A stretch of 55,322 nt of DNA, from contig KV919178.1 of the NCBI GenBank assembly GCA_002049455.2, positions 1 through 55,322 of the forward strand, read 5' to 3'. The notes beneath the pieces are model-generated. The model saw only the letters and a program-made list of their open reading frames with translations, searched no databases and was not told the DNA's origin. A program made the position numbers and the translations under genes. The first letter of the stretch is position 1. Every line of letters starts with the position of its first letter. Shown in pieces: positions 32,153-43,137 of the stretch. The stretch is from Porphyra umbilicalis. Lineage: Eukaryota > Rhodophyta > Bangiophyceae > Bangiales > Bangiaceae.

Positions 32153-33234
32153 TTTTGGCCAGCATTCCGGGGGCGTGTGTAGCGCGCGGCATACAACAAA
32201 TGGTTTTTTTTTTCCCGCTGGGCAGGGTTTTTTTTTCCTTGACACACATGTCTTCATGTCTTGCCGTCGAGGGGATGACGCCGAGCGTGGGTGACCAGTC
32301 AATGATGGACAGGGTGACCGTGGCCACTGCGTTCGTCGGGGCCGCAGTGCGAGCGTCAGCCCAGTATGTTGCCCGCAACGCCAGCGTCAGCCCAGTGCGT
32401 TGGGCGCAAGGCGAGTGTGAGCATAGTGCGTTGGCCGCACCACGAATGAAAAATAATGATACAAGTCTCCCCAGACACTTGTCAAGATAGCTGGATGAGA
32501 CATTCGGACGGCCTTTGTGTGCTTTCGGCTTCGGGTTCCGGCCTTGTCTATTCCTCTGGGTGGTCCATGTGCCAGCAGCCATTGTATGGTGGCCGACATT
32601 CTGACGTTGCCTGGCGTGGCCTTCATCATTTCTTAAGCCTCAGCGTAGCGCACTAGCCAGCCCCAACAACCCCTACGTCGCCCTACACCACATGTGGCCC
32701 ATTCGTGGCCGCCTTCACCGCACCCCTTCGCCTCCCTCTTCCTCCCTCTGCCCGCCTCGCCTTTGCCTATTTCTGCCTCCCTTGGCCTGGACCTTCGACA
32801 CAACCCATATTTCTCAAAGAGTACTTTTGTCGGCTTTGTCGTGTAGATGTCGGCCTAAAGAGATAGGCCATTTGCTGTACAGCGCTTGACGCAAAGGAAA
32901 GGCATCATCACGCAAAGAACATGCACAATGCGAAGTGGTGGAGCAGGATAATGGGGAACGAGACACGAAAGAAAAGAAAAAGCAAGTAGAAAAAGCACAA
33001 GACACAAGTGATGCAGCGGATACTGCTGCCCGACACAAGGTATCACGCTCAGTGTGTTGATGCGGCCGCGACACGCGGCCGTCCTCTTGCGCGGCGCCGA
33101 TCTGAGGGCCTTACCTTGGTCGTACGTGGAGTAGTCAATCCACCTGGCCTGAGCCAAGGCCGGTGTTGAACGATGCCGCGGTCCCGGACGCGGTAGATGT
33201 CTTGGCGCGACCGCGTCGGCCTCGGCCGGCCACC
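32153..33234. other. Spacer between convergent Harbinger genes
   Basis: Non-coding by inspection. T-rich runs at about 32203-32240 follow the transposase stop. A GTCAGCCCAGT(G/A) motif with GCGTTGGGCGC neighbours recurs at 32355-32430. No gene longer than 130 codons shows a domain. Confidence 0.45.
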
Positions 33235-35109
33235 TCAGCATCCAAGTCCTTGTCCATCAGGGAAACCGTCATTGCCCACGCCGCCGCTGATCCCTTCGTC
33301 GGCGCTGCCTCTCGTCAGGGCGCCTGCCACCAGCGCGGCGGCCGCGTCAGCGGCCGCCTCGACAGAAGTGGTCGGCTCGACCTGGGAGCCAACAGGAGTC
33401 GGTGGTGGCACTTGGTGGTGGTCGTCCCCCATGTCGTAGATCTCATCATCACTCTCGTTGTCGTAGGGAGAAGAACGCACCTGCTGAGAACGACGCGGCC
33501 GGCTGGACGTCGGTGGAGGAGGGGAGGCAGGCAAAGACAAAGTGGAAGTGGAAGAGGAGGAAGTCACATCAGCAAAGCGTACCGTCCGCGTCCTCTTGCT
33601 CAATTGGCCGCGACCAGGGGCAGCACAGCGACCGCGTCCGCGGCCACGAACGGAAGCCCGACCACGGCCGCCACCACCGCGTGAGTTAGTAGCGTGCAAG
33701 TCCTCCTCCTCGTTGCCATTTAGATCACCTTGGAGCTCAGAACGTCCACGGCGGCGCCCGACGCCGCGGCTTGAACCACCACGGCCACGATGTGGCGGCC
33801 CCTCAGAGGACACCTCGAAGTCCCCGCCGTCTTGTGGGCGGCGCTCGTCCTTGTCCTTGTCCTCGGCCTGCTGACGTCGCCGGCGCATCTCCAGCGCCCA
33901 CCATCTGCGGCCGCACTCCGAGTTGACTGCCGTCGGAGTTGACCAAAACGCCAAAGCAGTGCGCTGCGCCGCCGAGTCGGCGAGCGACTCCAGGGCGGCC
34001 GTGCTGGCGGCCGCCTCGCTCATGAGATGAACCTCAGCTCTTGTTGCGGCCTTGGCGGCTTTACAGCCTATAGGCCGCTCTTGGAAAACGCTCTTCTTGC
34101 CACGGGAAAAGGTGGAAGACAGCGGGGCGCTCCCGTCGCCATCGTCGTTGCCGTCGGTGGCAAGGTGAGCGTCCTCACCGTCGTCGTTGTTGCCGAGAGA
34201 TAGTGGATCTAAGTCAGCAGCCTCGGCCTGTGAAGCGCCCGGCGCTGTCGGGTTGCGGTGCGCCGCCGTACCTGCCAGAGCCACGACCGTCGCCCCACCA
34301 CCAAAGCGGTCAATCTCCTTCAGGATGCGCCAGTTGCTCAGTGGAGGGCACGGAAGCTTGTCAGACACAGAGGGGTTGAGCCCATCCTAAGGGTTGAGGC
34401 CATTGTACTTGGCCTTGGCCGCGCTAATGAGCTGCTCCGGCGTTGGATGCCCCGTCATCTTGAGCCTTAGTACCGCCAAGTAGCACGCCTTGAAGCGATT
34501 GACGCCGGGGAAGATGCCGTACCTCAGCTCCTTCATGATGGCCGGTGTTGAGCGTGCGCGCCGCCGCTGGACTTGGTTCATGTCGTCTGGAAGACGGCGG
34601 CGGAAGCGGTCCGACACGTCCTTGTCGAAAGTCTCCGGGGTCTGGTCCACACCCACCTCCGAGTTCAACGTCGCCTCCTTGTAGACGCAGGCGAGCACGT
34701 TACGCTCGGCCTCGATCCATGAAACACCGCGGGTGCCGCGGCCGCAGCCGCCGGCATTGGCACGGGGGTTAGCCTGCTGCTGTCGCTCCTCCAAGAGGCC
34801 GCGAGATGCGGCGGCCTCGGCACGGAGCCTTGTCACTTCGGCACGCAGCCGCTCCTCCTCAGTCTCGAGCAACGACCCCTCCGGTCGCCGGGCAGCATGC
34901 CCGGCAAGCTCGCCGTCTCCCTCCGTCGTTGTCTGCTCGTCTCGCCCTGGTCGTGTTGAAAATCCAGCCGCCGACCTTGGTGACGCGGGCCGTGCGGGTG
35001 CCGCCACAACCGGTGCGATCTCGTCCGTCGGCGTCGGTTCTGCAACAGTATCCAGCGGTCCATCGTTGCAGGTGAAGTCGGCCGTGTGCTGGCCGTCCGC
35101 GTCGGCCAT
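33235..35109 (-). pseudogene. Myb/SANT-like Harbinger accessory gene with an in-frame stop
   Basis: The ATG at 35109 opens a 240-codon frame: a coiled coil at about 81-112 (EEERLRAEVTRLRAEAA), then a trihelix/SANT-like region at 128-240 starting SWIEAERNVLACVYKEA. TAG at 34387-34389 stops it, but the same frame continues to 33235. The continuation has a NAM-associated-like part (RPIGCKAAKAA, then a charged helix around RRRRQQAEDKDKDERR) and RGRGRGR AT-hook-like motifs. The stop lies in a short imperfect tandem duplication of GGNCTCAACCC, so it looks like a recent slip. Myb/SANT proteins of this kind are the second ORF of PIF/Harbinger elements and help the transposase bind TIRs. Readthrough or an assembly error are alternatives. 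Confidence 0.7.
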
Positions 35110-35239
35110 GTGTTGGCCAGACGTTGAAGAGGAAGAAGTAGATTGCAATCGCCCTTGTTCTCGAGATTGGTTGCAGACGTCGACACGGGCAGCGCGGCCA
35201 CAGTCACAGCGGCCGTCGCGAAAAAGTCGGCCAAGGCCG

Positions 35240-36130
35240 CTACTTGTCCCGAGGGAGAGGCAGTCGGCCCAACGCCTTAGGCTCCCACCAGACCGGCGGC
35301 TGGGGCAGATTGAGGTTGACCCAGAACTCCTCACGCCGGCCCTCGGCGTTAGGCAGCGTGAGACGGCGCTCCCAGCGCGGTGGCTTGGCTCGTGCGGCCT
35401 CCACCTCGGCCTCGCGCTGCTGGGCCAGTCGGTGCTGGTAGCCTTCCCAGTTGACGGTCTGCTCACGGCCCTTCTCGTCAGGGGGAATCCTGATCTCCTC
35501 CGGGGACGCCCAGGGGCAGGGGCACCACGGCGGGCACGTCACGTGCTCGCTGCCGACAGAAGCAGCGCACCGACACACAAAGCAAAAGCGGCGATGCGCA
35601 CGCCGCTCCTCCGTGCGGCTATAAAACCCACGATTCCCCTGCGGGATCCACGTCCACCCCCAGCCCGGTTGCGCGGCGGGCCGGACAGCCCACGGGCACG
35701 GGCAGGTTCTAGGGCACATTGCAACGTTGGCACTCACCCGCTGCGACCGCTTACAAAGGGTGCAGATGCTCCGTAGCCCCCGCTGCAGCTGCGACTTGGA
35801 GATGGTGGGGGCCCGGGGCCCATACCGCGCGCGGGGAGTGTACGCCGGGGAGTCGCCTCGGGTGCGACTGCGAGTCGTCTGCATCTCGGCCACCCCAGGT
35901 CCAGTGTCAGACACCTCCGGCATCACCGCGGTAGCAGCAGGTCCCGCCGCACGACTCGGTGGTGAAGAAGCATCGTCGTCGCCAGTGTCGGAGCAGGTCG
36001 GCATAGGGGATGTGGGGTGTGGGCACGTCGCCCCTGCTGTGTCACGAGGTGCTGGCGCCGACGCCTCCGGGGCTACGCGTGGCGGCGTCGGGGGCGGCGT
36101 CATACGGAAAGGAGGGGGGGGGGTAGCCAT
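35240..36130 (-). CDS. Orphan protein with a duplicated cysteine motif
   Basis: 296 residues from the ATG at 36130. I do not recognise the family. The N-terminal 110 residues are Pro/Thr/Ala-rich and probably disordered. Two copies of the same cysteine array follow: C123-x2-C126-x12-C139-x3-C143-x-C145-P-W and C183-x2-C186-x12-C199-x3-C203-x-C205-P-W. The spacing is identical, so each copy could bind zinc. The C-terminus (about 210-296) is charged, with several Trp. It ends 130 bp upstream of the Myb/SANT-like gene on the same strand, so it may be a third gene of the Harbinger element, possibly DNA-binding. Any function is inference. Confidence 0.6.
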   Translation of the reverse strand: MATPPPPFRMTPPPTPPRVAPEASAPAPRDTAGATCPHPTSPMPTCSDTGDDDASSPPSRAAGPAATAVMPEVSDTGPGVAEMQTTRSRTRGDSPAYTPRARYGPRAPTISKSQLQRGLRSICTLCKRSQRVSANVAMCPRTCPCPWAVRPAAQPGWGWTWIPQGNRGFYSRTEERRAHRRFCFVCRCAASVGSEHVTCPPWCPCPWASPEEIRIPPDEKGREQTVNWEGYQHRLAQQREAEVEAARAKPPRWERRLTLPNAEGRREEFWVNLNLPQPPVWWEPKALGRLPLPRDK

Positions 36131-38261
36131 GTGGCCGGCTCGGGTTGAGTTCGGAAAGAGCCGTAGGGAGTTGGTGGCTCCGCCGTTCCGCAAAACCACA
36201 GCCACAGCGACAGGTACGTGGCTAGGTCGCTACCGCTCGCAGTGTAGACACGATGGGTGGTGAGGCCGGTGACGGCCTGGAAGTGACCGCGGTCAAAAAA
36301 AACGGCCGTCGCTCGCAAGCGGCCGACACAGAGGTAATGGCAGCGCAGCAGCTCGGCGGAGGTACATGAAAGCGCAAGGCCGCGTCCAGGCCTTCACAAG
36401 CGTCAGGGCGCTGACGGCCCGCTGAAAGAGGCAGGGCGCTGACGACCCCCTGCAAGTGGTGGCACACGGCAGGGCGCTGACGGCGCCCTGCGACCGGCCG
36501 GGCGCAGACGGCGCCCTGCGACCGGCCGGGCGCAGATGGCGCCCTGCACGAGGCTTGCGACCCCTAGGCCAGAGCGCGACAGAGAGGGGTTGGGCCCCAA
36601 CTCGGGCCCGGTGAAGGAGGGTGTGGCTCACTGAGGGCCCAGGGCAGAGGGGGTGTGAGTCAGAGGCCCGAAACGAGGCGTGCAGGCACAATGAGACTGG
36701 GCCGGACGAGGCTGGGAAATCTCGTTCCAGGCCCGGAAACAAGCGGCACGCCGTCTAGAGGCCTCTCAGAAGGTGCTGTCCGATCTCACGAGAGAGGGTG
36801 CTCGCCTCGTGTGCCTCAGATTTTGTGTCACGCAATCCGGATTGCATGTTCTGCCTCAGTTTACACTGCGATCGTCTGCGCCCCTTTCAGGAAGGATCGG
36901 AAGCCCCGCCCGACAGCTTGGCTGTCGAGCTCGAGCCAGCCTGTCTAGGTGTGTGATCTTTAAATTTTCCACGAGCAGCGCAGATGGCCACCCTGACAGG
37001 GATGCGTAATGGGCCCGAGAGACAGTGGTGAATCACGTGAAGGCATATGATGTTGGCATTCCTTGCTGTGCTTGCAGCGCCTCCGTAGACAGTGGCTCCA
37101 CGAGGAAAACAGAGATCACTTTACGTGGGCCGACCGAGCAGGGGCAGCCACACGTGTAAAGCGTCTTTCAACTGTGCGGAGATATCTGTGTGCAGGTCGT
37201 GGCCTGCCGCCATGCGGTGCCTCGCCAATCCCGTCGGGCCCGCTGTGTCAGTGAAAATCAGAGTGGCACAGGAGCCTATGGCCTCACCAAGAGCCCATCC
37301 GGTGCCACCAAAAAAGGCCGTGGCCACGCCTCACGCTTCCCTCAACGCACGGGTCGAAATCGGACGCAGAGGCGCCCAAACGCCCAGCTGTCGACGCACT
37401 CGTTTATCCCTGCGGCCAATCAGAACCGCCGCTGACAGCCATGTACGTACGGACCGCCAACCATACCGGTCCACCCGCAGCCACGCGGCCGAACAACCTG
37501 CTGCCACACGCGTACGTGTCTCCATCGCTCATGATCCCGAGGCTGGGCATCCAGATCCCGCGACGCGCCATTTTGCGTGGCATGATTAATCGGCGTTTTT
37601 ATTGGACAGCTGTGCCCGATGTTGGAAGGTGAGATCCACGAAACGGAAGGAGTGCGAAACGGTGGCACTGATGCCTCCCGCTGAAAACCCTGAAAATTCT
37701 CAATGCGATGATGCACCAGGCGAGAGACACGCTCGTGCGGGTGGGTGCCTCCCAAGCCACGCGTCTGACTCAGTCTCCGCCATATCTCGAGCACTAGTCC
37801 TGCGCCAAGGAGCAACTGTCTCCCTGGGAGCCGATGAGCAAAAAGAGCCTGCCATCAAGCCACTGCAAAAAAAAGAGATGGCGCTCTCGGGCCAAGTGGA
37901 GGCCTCGCATGCTCCTCGCGACAATGTCCCGACCTGACGCCTCCATTGCATGTGAAGAAGATGCCACGCGCGCGCGACTGTTTTTGAGGCAAAGCCACAA
38001 CACATGGAAAACGAACGCATTATGCCCACGCCCTCATGACAGAGAGAACTATCATGTGACGGCGCCAGCATCACCGCGGCCGCCACGTACGAGCGGCCGG
38101 GTCAACCTCTTCAGGGCGGCCGCGTCGTACAGGCGGCCGCCCAACACTCCCCATTGCGGCCAAGTCATACAAACGGTGCCGCGCTACCCTCTTCGCTGCT
38201 CACCAAGTTCATAGACGGACCCCTCAAAGTCACCCCGAGTCACTCTTTCGTCACATGCTCC
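36131..38261. other. Intergenic DNA, no supported gene
   Basis: Contains the tandem repeat at 36405-36550 and a GCGGCCGC-rich patch at 38080-38130. ORFs at 37092-37589 and 37420-37815 overlap on opposite strands and lack motifs. I found no right end for the Harbinger element. Confidence 0.4.
36405..36550. repeat. Tandem CAGGGCGCTGACGGC / 28-bp repeat
   Basis: Units of CAGGGCGCTGACG recur with variable spacing. They then become two near-exact 28-bp copies of GCCCTGCGACCGGCCGGGCG followed by CAGACGGC, ending at GCCCTGCACGAGG. Confidence 0.75.
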
Positions 38262-39488
38262 CTAGGAATTCGCCCACTCAGAATCGTCGTGCTCAGCATA
38301 CCCGTACCCGAGAACCCCGGCCTTGGCAGCTGCGGACGCCATCCCGGCGGTCACGCTCGAACCCGGCTCGGCCTTGGCCTTGACCTGTTCCGCCTTGGTC
38401 TTGACCTGCTTGGCCAGCGGATTGGCCAAAATCACTTTGACGATGACGACGTCGTCAGCGTCGTCGTCTTCAACATGGGCCACCAAGGCCTTGGCCTTCC
38501 CCTTCCCCTTGCGTGACGCGCGCTCGGAGGCCGGACCGGCCTTGCCCGTTGCCATCCCCGCCACCCCCACAGAGGCCGCCACAGAGGCCGCCGCGGCCTC
38601 TCCCTTGACCAAGTCCGGCGCTCGGGGCGACGACGCGCCGGCCTTAGAATGACCCTTCCCCTGCACGGTGACATTCCCCTGCACGGTGGCATTCGAGCGG
38701 ATCGCGCGGATGGCCGCCGACGCGGCAGCCATAGCCGCGTCGGCCGCCAACACCTCCTCCTTACCCACGCCGGTATAGCCTTCGCGGATGGCCGTGCAAT
38801 TCACGTAGGCCATGCCATGTGGCCCCGCGTCGTCAACCGCCTTCTGGGCCTCGACGCACTTGCGCCTCTCGGCCCAGTAGAGCTTGATGGCCGCCCACTG
38901 GCGCATCTTGGCCGCGAACAAGCGCTCGGCCAAAAGGAAGGCGACGGCGCGCTGCTCAATAGTAGCGCCACGCAGCGCCGCCCGCTGCTGCCTTGTCGTC
39001 CACTGCAGGCCCAGAGTCTCAACGGCCGCGAGAGCACGCTTAAAATCACCGGCCAGGAACTTGTAGGTGGCCGTGAGCTGCTCCATAGTGGGAGTGGCCG
39101 ACAGCAGCGCCGCATCCTTGGCCGACTGAACGGCCACGTCTCTCTCAGAGTCAACGTTGGAAACACCGTCAATGTGCATCGTGTTGGCGTGCCCTTGGTC
39201 CTTCATCTCTCGGCGCTTGGCGACCTTGACGACCTGGCCAGCTGTGGCCGGATGCTCTTCGGCCTTGCGCTTGCAGCGGCAGGCACCGGCCTCGTCCGAG
39301 GCCGCACCTCCCGCCTTGGCCGTCTTGTACATCACCGGGGTTCCGACCGCGCCCGTCCCGGCGTTGCAGGTGCCACCGGCCTTGTCAAAGGCCGCCAACG
39401 ACTCAAAGTCCTTGTGGATGACAGTGATGATCTTCTTGGCCGCGTTCTGGCCACTCATGGTAGCCTCGGCCATGTCTTGCTCGTACAT
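38262..39488 (-). CDS. Orphan Ala/Lys-rich protein with an acidic-VVIV motif
   Basis: 408 residues from the ATG at 39488; the frame is open upstream to 39788 but the ATG gives the first plausible start. No known domain. A helical middle (about 150-260) contains ATPTMEQLTATYKFLAGDF and AERLFAAKMRQWAAIKLYWA. A short NATVQG/NVTVQG duplication and a Lys-rich KGKGKAKA stretch follow. EDDDADDVVIVKVI has the form of a reversed SUMO-interacting motif. The protein ends in QVKTKAEQVKAKAEPG repeats and an acidic tail. It may belong to a mobile element or be a lineage-specific nuclear protein; neither is shown. Confidence 0.55.
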   Translation of the reverse strand: MYEQDMAEATMSGQNAAKKIITVIHKDFESLAAFDKAGGTCNAGTGAVGTPVMYKTAKAGGAASDEAGACRCKRKAEEHPATAGQVVKVAKRREMKDQGHANTMHIDGVSNVDSERDVAVQSAKDAALLSATPTMEQLTATYKFLAGDFKRALAAVETLGLQWTTRQQRAALRGATIEQRAVAFLLAERLFAAKMRQWAAIKLYWAERRKCVEAQKAVDDAGPHGMAYVNCTAIREGYTGVGKEEVLAADAAMAAASAAIRAIRSNATVQGNVTVQGKGHSKAGASSPRAPDLVKGEAAAASVAASVGVAGMATGKAGPASERASRKGKGKAKALVAHVEDDDADDVVIVKVILANPLAKQVKTKAEQVKAKAEPGSSVTAGMASAAAKAGVLGYGYAEHDDSEWANS

Positions 39489-41710
39489 GTCGAGCGAGCG
39501 CTGCGCGCAGCACAGCTGAGCCAGGAGTCCGTGGGTGTACGACGCAGACGGCTTGGCCCAGAGAGTGGCCAACGTCCCAGTGAAGAGGCCTGAAGCGACG
39601 GCCTGCGCGCAAAGGGAGCAGCGACGGTGACAGTCGTGATGGCCTGGTCGAGTGAGGCCTCGTGCGTGCACGACGTGAGATGCACAGAGATATGTAGGGA
39701 AGTGTGTGCGTGCGTGTTGGAGGTGAGCGGTGGGCGGGTGGGTGCCGTGAAGGAAGGCGAGAGAGGCGTGGGTGCGTAGACACGGCACGGTGGTGAGCGC
39801 CGTTGTGGAAACTGGTGAGCGCGCCGGTAGGAAGGCACGGGAAACGGTCGGCTCCGCTGGCTGACCCGTTTTTGAGCGCCCCCTCCGTGGCCTGTGACCT
39901 CCCTACCCAGAAAGCACCGTGGGCCTTCCACACGACCCGTGCGGGCTTCCAAAGTACAGCGGCTGCGCGGACGGGCCACTAGGCTCCACAGCTTTTATGG
40001 CTGTCAGCTTTCTACGATTCTCGGAAGCTTGTTGTGATTGCGCTTTTTCCGTCGCACCCCTGCAGGCTCCACCGACACCCGGAAAGAAGTCGTGATTGCC
40101 TGTTCCCCGCCCCCCTGCCTGCCGGCACCCTGGAGGACAGCGCCTGCGCGAATGCGAATGGACCTCTTGAGAACACTGCTTGCGCCAATGCGATACGAGG
40201 CTGCACAGCCACGGCTCCCGCCAGGCTGCGACGATCCTTGTTCTGGATTTGCTCTAGGCCTGCAAACATGTCTAAAAAGGGAGGGTCATCTCGGACGCAC
40301 GTGCAATGTTATCAGTGGTCAGCTTTTCCGGGCATCGTGAGGTGCTGTCTGGACGTGTCAAAAACCACTGTGGAGCTGCGAAGAGGAGCTCTTCGACTGT
40401 TTTTCTGCGGCTCGCGCCTTGATGGCTGCGCCTGCCAACAAAAAAGCTGCGCCACATCAGACTAGAGGGCGCAAAACAAGAACCACCCACCGACAGTGCT
40501 TCTACGGCTCGTACGTTGCCGCGTAGGCGGAATGGGAACATATCAGGGCCAGCTGTCGTCCGAAGGCCCCCAAGTGTGACAGGCGGCGGATATCGCCGCG
40601 TCTCGTGCGCTTCTGTCAGCGTCTCTCGGCAATGTAGCTCGGCCGACCGCAGCCTGCTGTTGCCGGAAAAGGGTACGGAAACGAGATCTCCACGACTCGT
40701 GCTCAGCTGGTGGATCCGTGAAGCATCGTAGCCAGGTCACCTGTCTTTTGGAAGTGTCGGCGTGAGTTTCTGACGTAATCTGGCGACCTCATATTGCGTC
40801 TGCTGCCTGTCTGCTGCCTGTGAGACACGTGGTGACCTGAAACGACGTCTCAAATGGCGGGACGATCGGTTCATAGCAGACGATTTCTGGGCAAGTGGCC
40901 CTCTGCTCGGAGACGCTTGCCTCGAATTCAACTCTGATCGCCAGCATATTCCATGCCAATCGCACTACTCACACCTGGCACCTCGAGCGTCCCACAGAAG
41001 GCATCTGAGCCTGCCTCTTGTGGAACCGCAGAGCCAACAGTGAGGGTTCGGATTTCCACAAATGTTCATCTTGATTTCAAGATGTAGCCCCCTGTTATTC
41101 AATAAATACACCTCACCTGCGCACCTGTGTTGACATCAGGGTCGGACGAGGTTCGACACCCAATCATTTCTCTGCACGTTCGTGTACGTGGCGCTCTTAA
41201 ATCTGATGGGATATGGACTCGATACGGATTGTTGGGTGTGCTCTAAGAGATAGGAGGCATGGAGCGGGGGACGGACGTAGGGAAAAGGGGGAGAGACATC
41301 AAATGAGGAAGTGGGAGAAAGACATACACGATGCGCAGGAAAAAACATGCATGGAGGGTAGTACATGTAGACACGAGTCAGTTGCCAGTTACAATAGTTG
41401 GCAGTGGTCGAGAGCTCCCTGTACGGTAGTACAACATCCGGTGCTATGACCTCGATGGAAAACAAGCAATGACGGACAAAGGAATGCTAGACAGAAGAAG
41501 ATCCAACCACAAGTAGCTCACAACATACCTGTTGGAAGACTGGCTCAAAGACCAAGCATGGTAGGGGGGCGCCCAGTTGGGGGGGGGGACGTTGGCGCAC
41601 GACAGCAAGAGCCGGGATAGATTGACACGGGCGCACCGATCTCGGATGACGACTGCAGTGGTCTTGATGGCCGGCGGTGTGGTGGTGGTCATCGGAGGCT
41701 TTAACCTGTT
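39489..41710. other. Intergenic DNA, no gene seen
   Basis: Frames up to 170 codons (39403-39979 minus, 40034-40465 plus) lack motifs and mostly overlap each other. An AATAAA occurs near 41100. AT content rises from about 40740 to 41560, unlike the GC-rich neighbours. Confidence 0.4.
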
Positions 41711-41711
41711 A

Positions 41712-42175
41712 CTCTGAGTCATCTCCAATCCGCTTGGTAAGTCCGCTTTTTCCATGGCGATTTTCAACCTACCACGAGGGCTACGTGTGGCATAGCTCAC
41801 TCTCATTGGGTGGTCATTCTCATGTATGGCGCGTCGCCAAAGAATGATCGGATCCGAGCAATCGCCACAACATATGGCGAAATGGCGATACTGTAGCGCA
41901 ATGTCGCACGGCTAGACTTGCTCTCACGAGCTCGGCGTGTGGTAGTTGCCCCGGGCACGTGCGCACAATTTTTTCTTCCATGAGGATTAGGAGCTTCCGA
42001 TCGGTTCCTCATTTTTGGCTCAGAGCTATCGCTATCGCCAAACGCCATCTGTTTGGCGGTAGCGATGGCATTATGACGCTGAAGTTTTGGACTTCGGCAC
42101 ACCAATACTGTAGAGTTGCTCAATGCTAAATAGCTATCTCAGATGGCTTTAGAGAACACCAATAGAGGTGCTCTG
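41712..42175. mobile_element. Possible ~0.46-kb MITE related to the GAGCATCTCC TIR family
   Basis: The left edge CTCTGAGTCATCTCCAAT and the inverted right edge CTCAGAGCACCTCTATTGG resemble each other and the TIRs at 8445 and 19948. An internal hairpin at 42028-42066 has 16-bp arms with one mismatch and a 7-bp loop. The TIR match is weak and no target duplication was found. Confidence 0.35.
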
Positions 42176-43137
42176 AGGCTGAGGGGTCACCAAATCCGAT
42201 GGCCTCCTCCAGGAGCCTTGCAGTGAGCCTCCATAGGGATGCGACAGGCAACGTGACGGTGGCGCTCTCTGGCGCGGCGTGGAGGTGCGCGAGAGGGACC
42301 AGGAGGGAATAGAATTGTAATCTTCTGGCTCACGCCCTTCGTCCTTCGGACAGACCGCTCCCGAAACGGGAGCCTCGCGTCGTACCGACCGCGCTTCGCA
42401 GAATGGGCAAGGGGAAGAAGGGGCGGGATAGTCGACGATCCAAAATCGGATCCCATGGGTCACCGAAAAAGCGGTTCCCGGAACCACCCACCTCGCGCCA
42501 TTGCGAAGTGAGCGAGTGGACGCTGCGACCCGGCGGTGAGGTTCTTGGGGCGGCAGTGACCGCGAGAGCCACGACCGGGCCTGCTTGGGGCGGCCCTCGA
42601 CAGGATCGGGAGGCGCCTGGCGTGAGCACCAGTCGGGAATGGCGGACGGGGTGGGGCGGGCGTGTGGGGATCTCGCAGGCGGCGTTTGGGGGCCTCAGCG
42701 GGGGGGGGGGGGGTGCAGACAACAACCCGATGCCTGCGTGCGAGGTTCAGCGAGGACCAAAGTGAGGCTGGTTAAGCTCACCCCCACGCGATGGGGCGGC
42801 GTGGGCAGAATGTGTCTCTCTTCGTGTGCCCCGGCGTGCTCGTGCGTCGGGGAGGGTGTTCAGAGCGGGTCCCCTGCGCTTAAGTGAGTTGGCGGACAGC
42901 CTGGGGTGATGCAAGTGGAGGATGCGTTGGTGGTTCTAAAAGTGCCGCCGTGGGCACAATCACACGCACCAAGCCATTCTGACCCGTCACTGGGACGACC
43001 GCACCGCTAGTACCGCCGTCGGCCGGTGGCAGAGGGACCGAATCCCGGCTGTAGGGTCTCCCCCTTCCTCACCCCTACCGTCTGCTCGGTTTCTTCCATC
43101 CTTGGCGCCTTTCGGTTCTCCCTCCGCGCCGCAGACC
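42176..43137. other. Upstream region of the urea transporter
   Basis: No separate gene is supported. The last 110 bp before the ATG are pyrimidine-rich (CTCCCCCTTCCTCACCCC and similar), which could be an initiator or 5' leader. A G12 run lies near 42700. I see no TATA box. Confidence 0.4.

Noticed and set aside
41148..41160. GGTTCGACACC resembling a Pol III B-box
   Set aside because: No A-box at a suitable distance and no cloverleaf.
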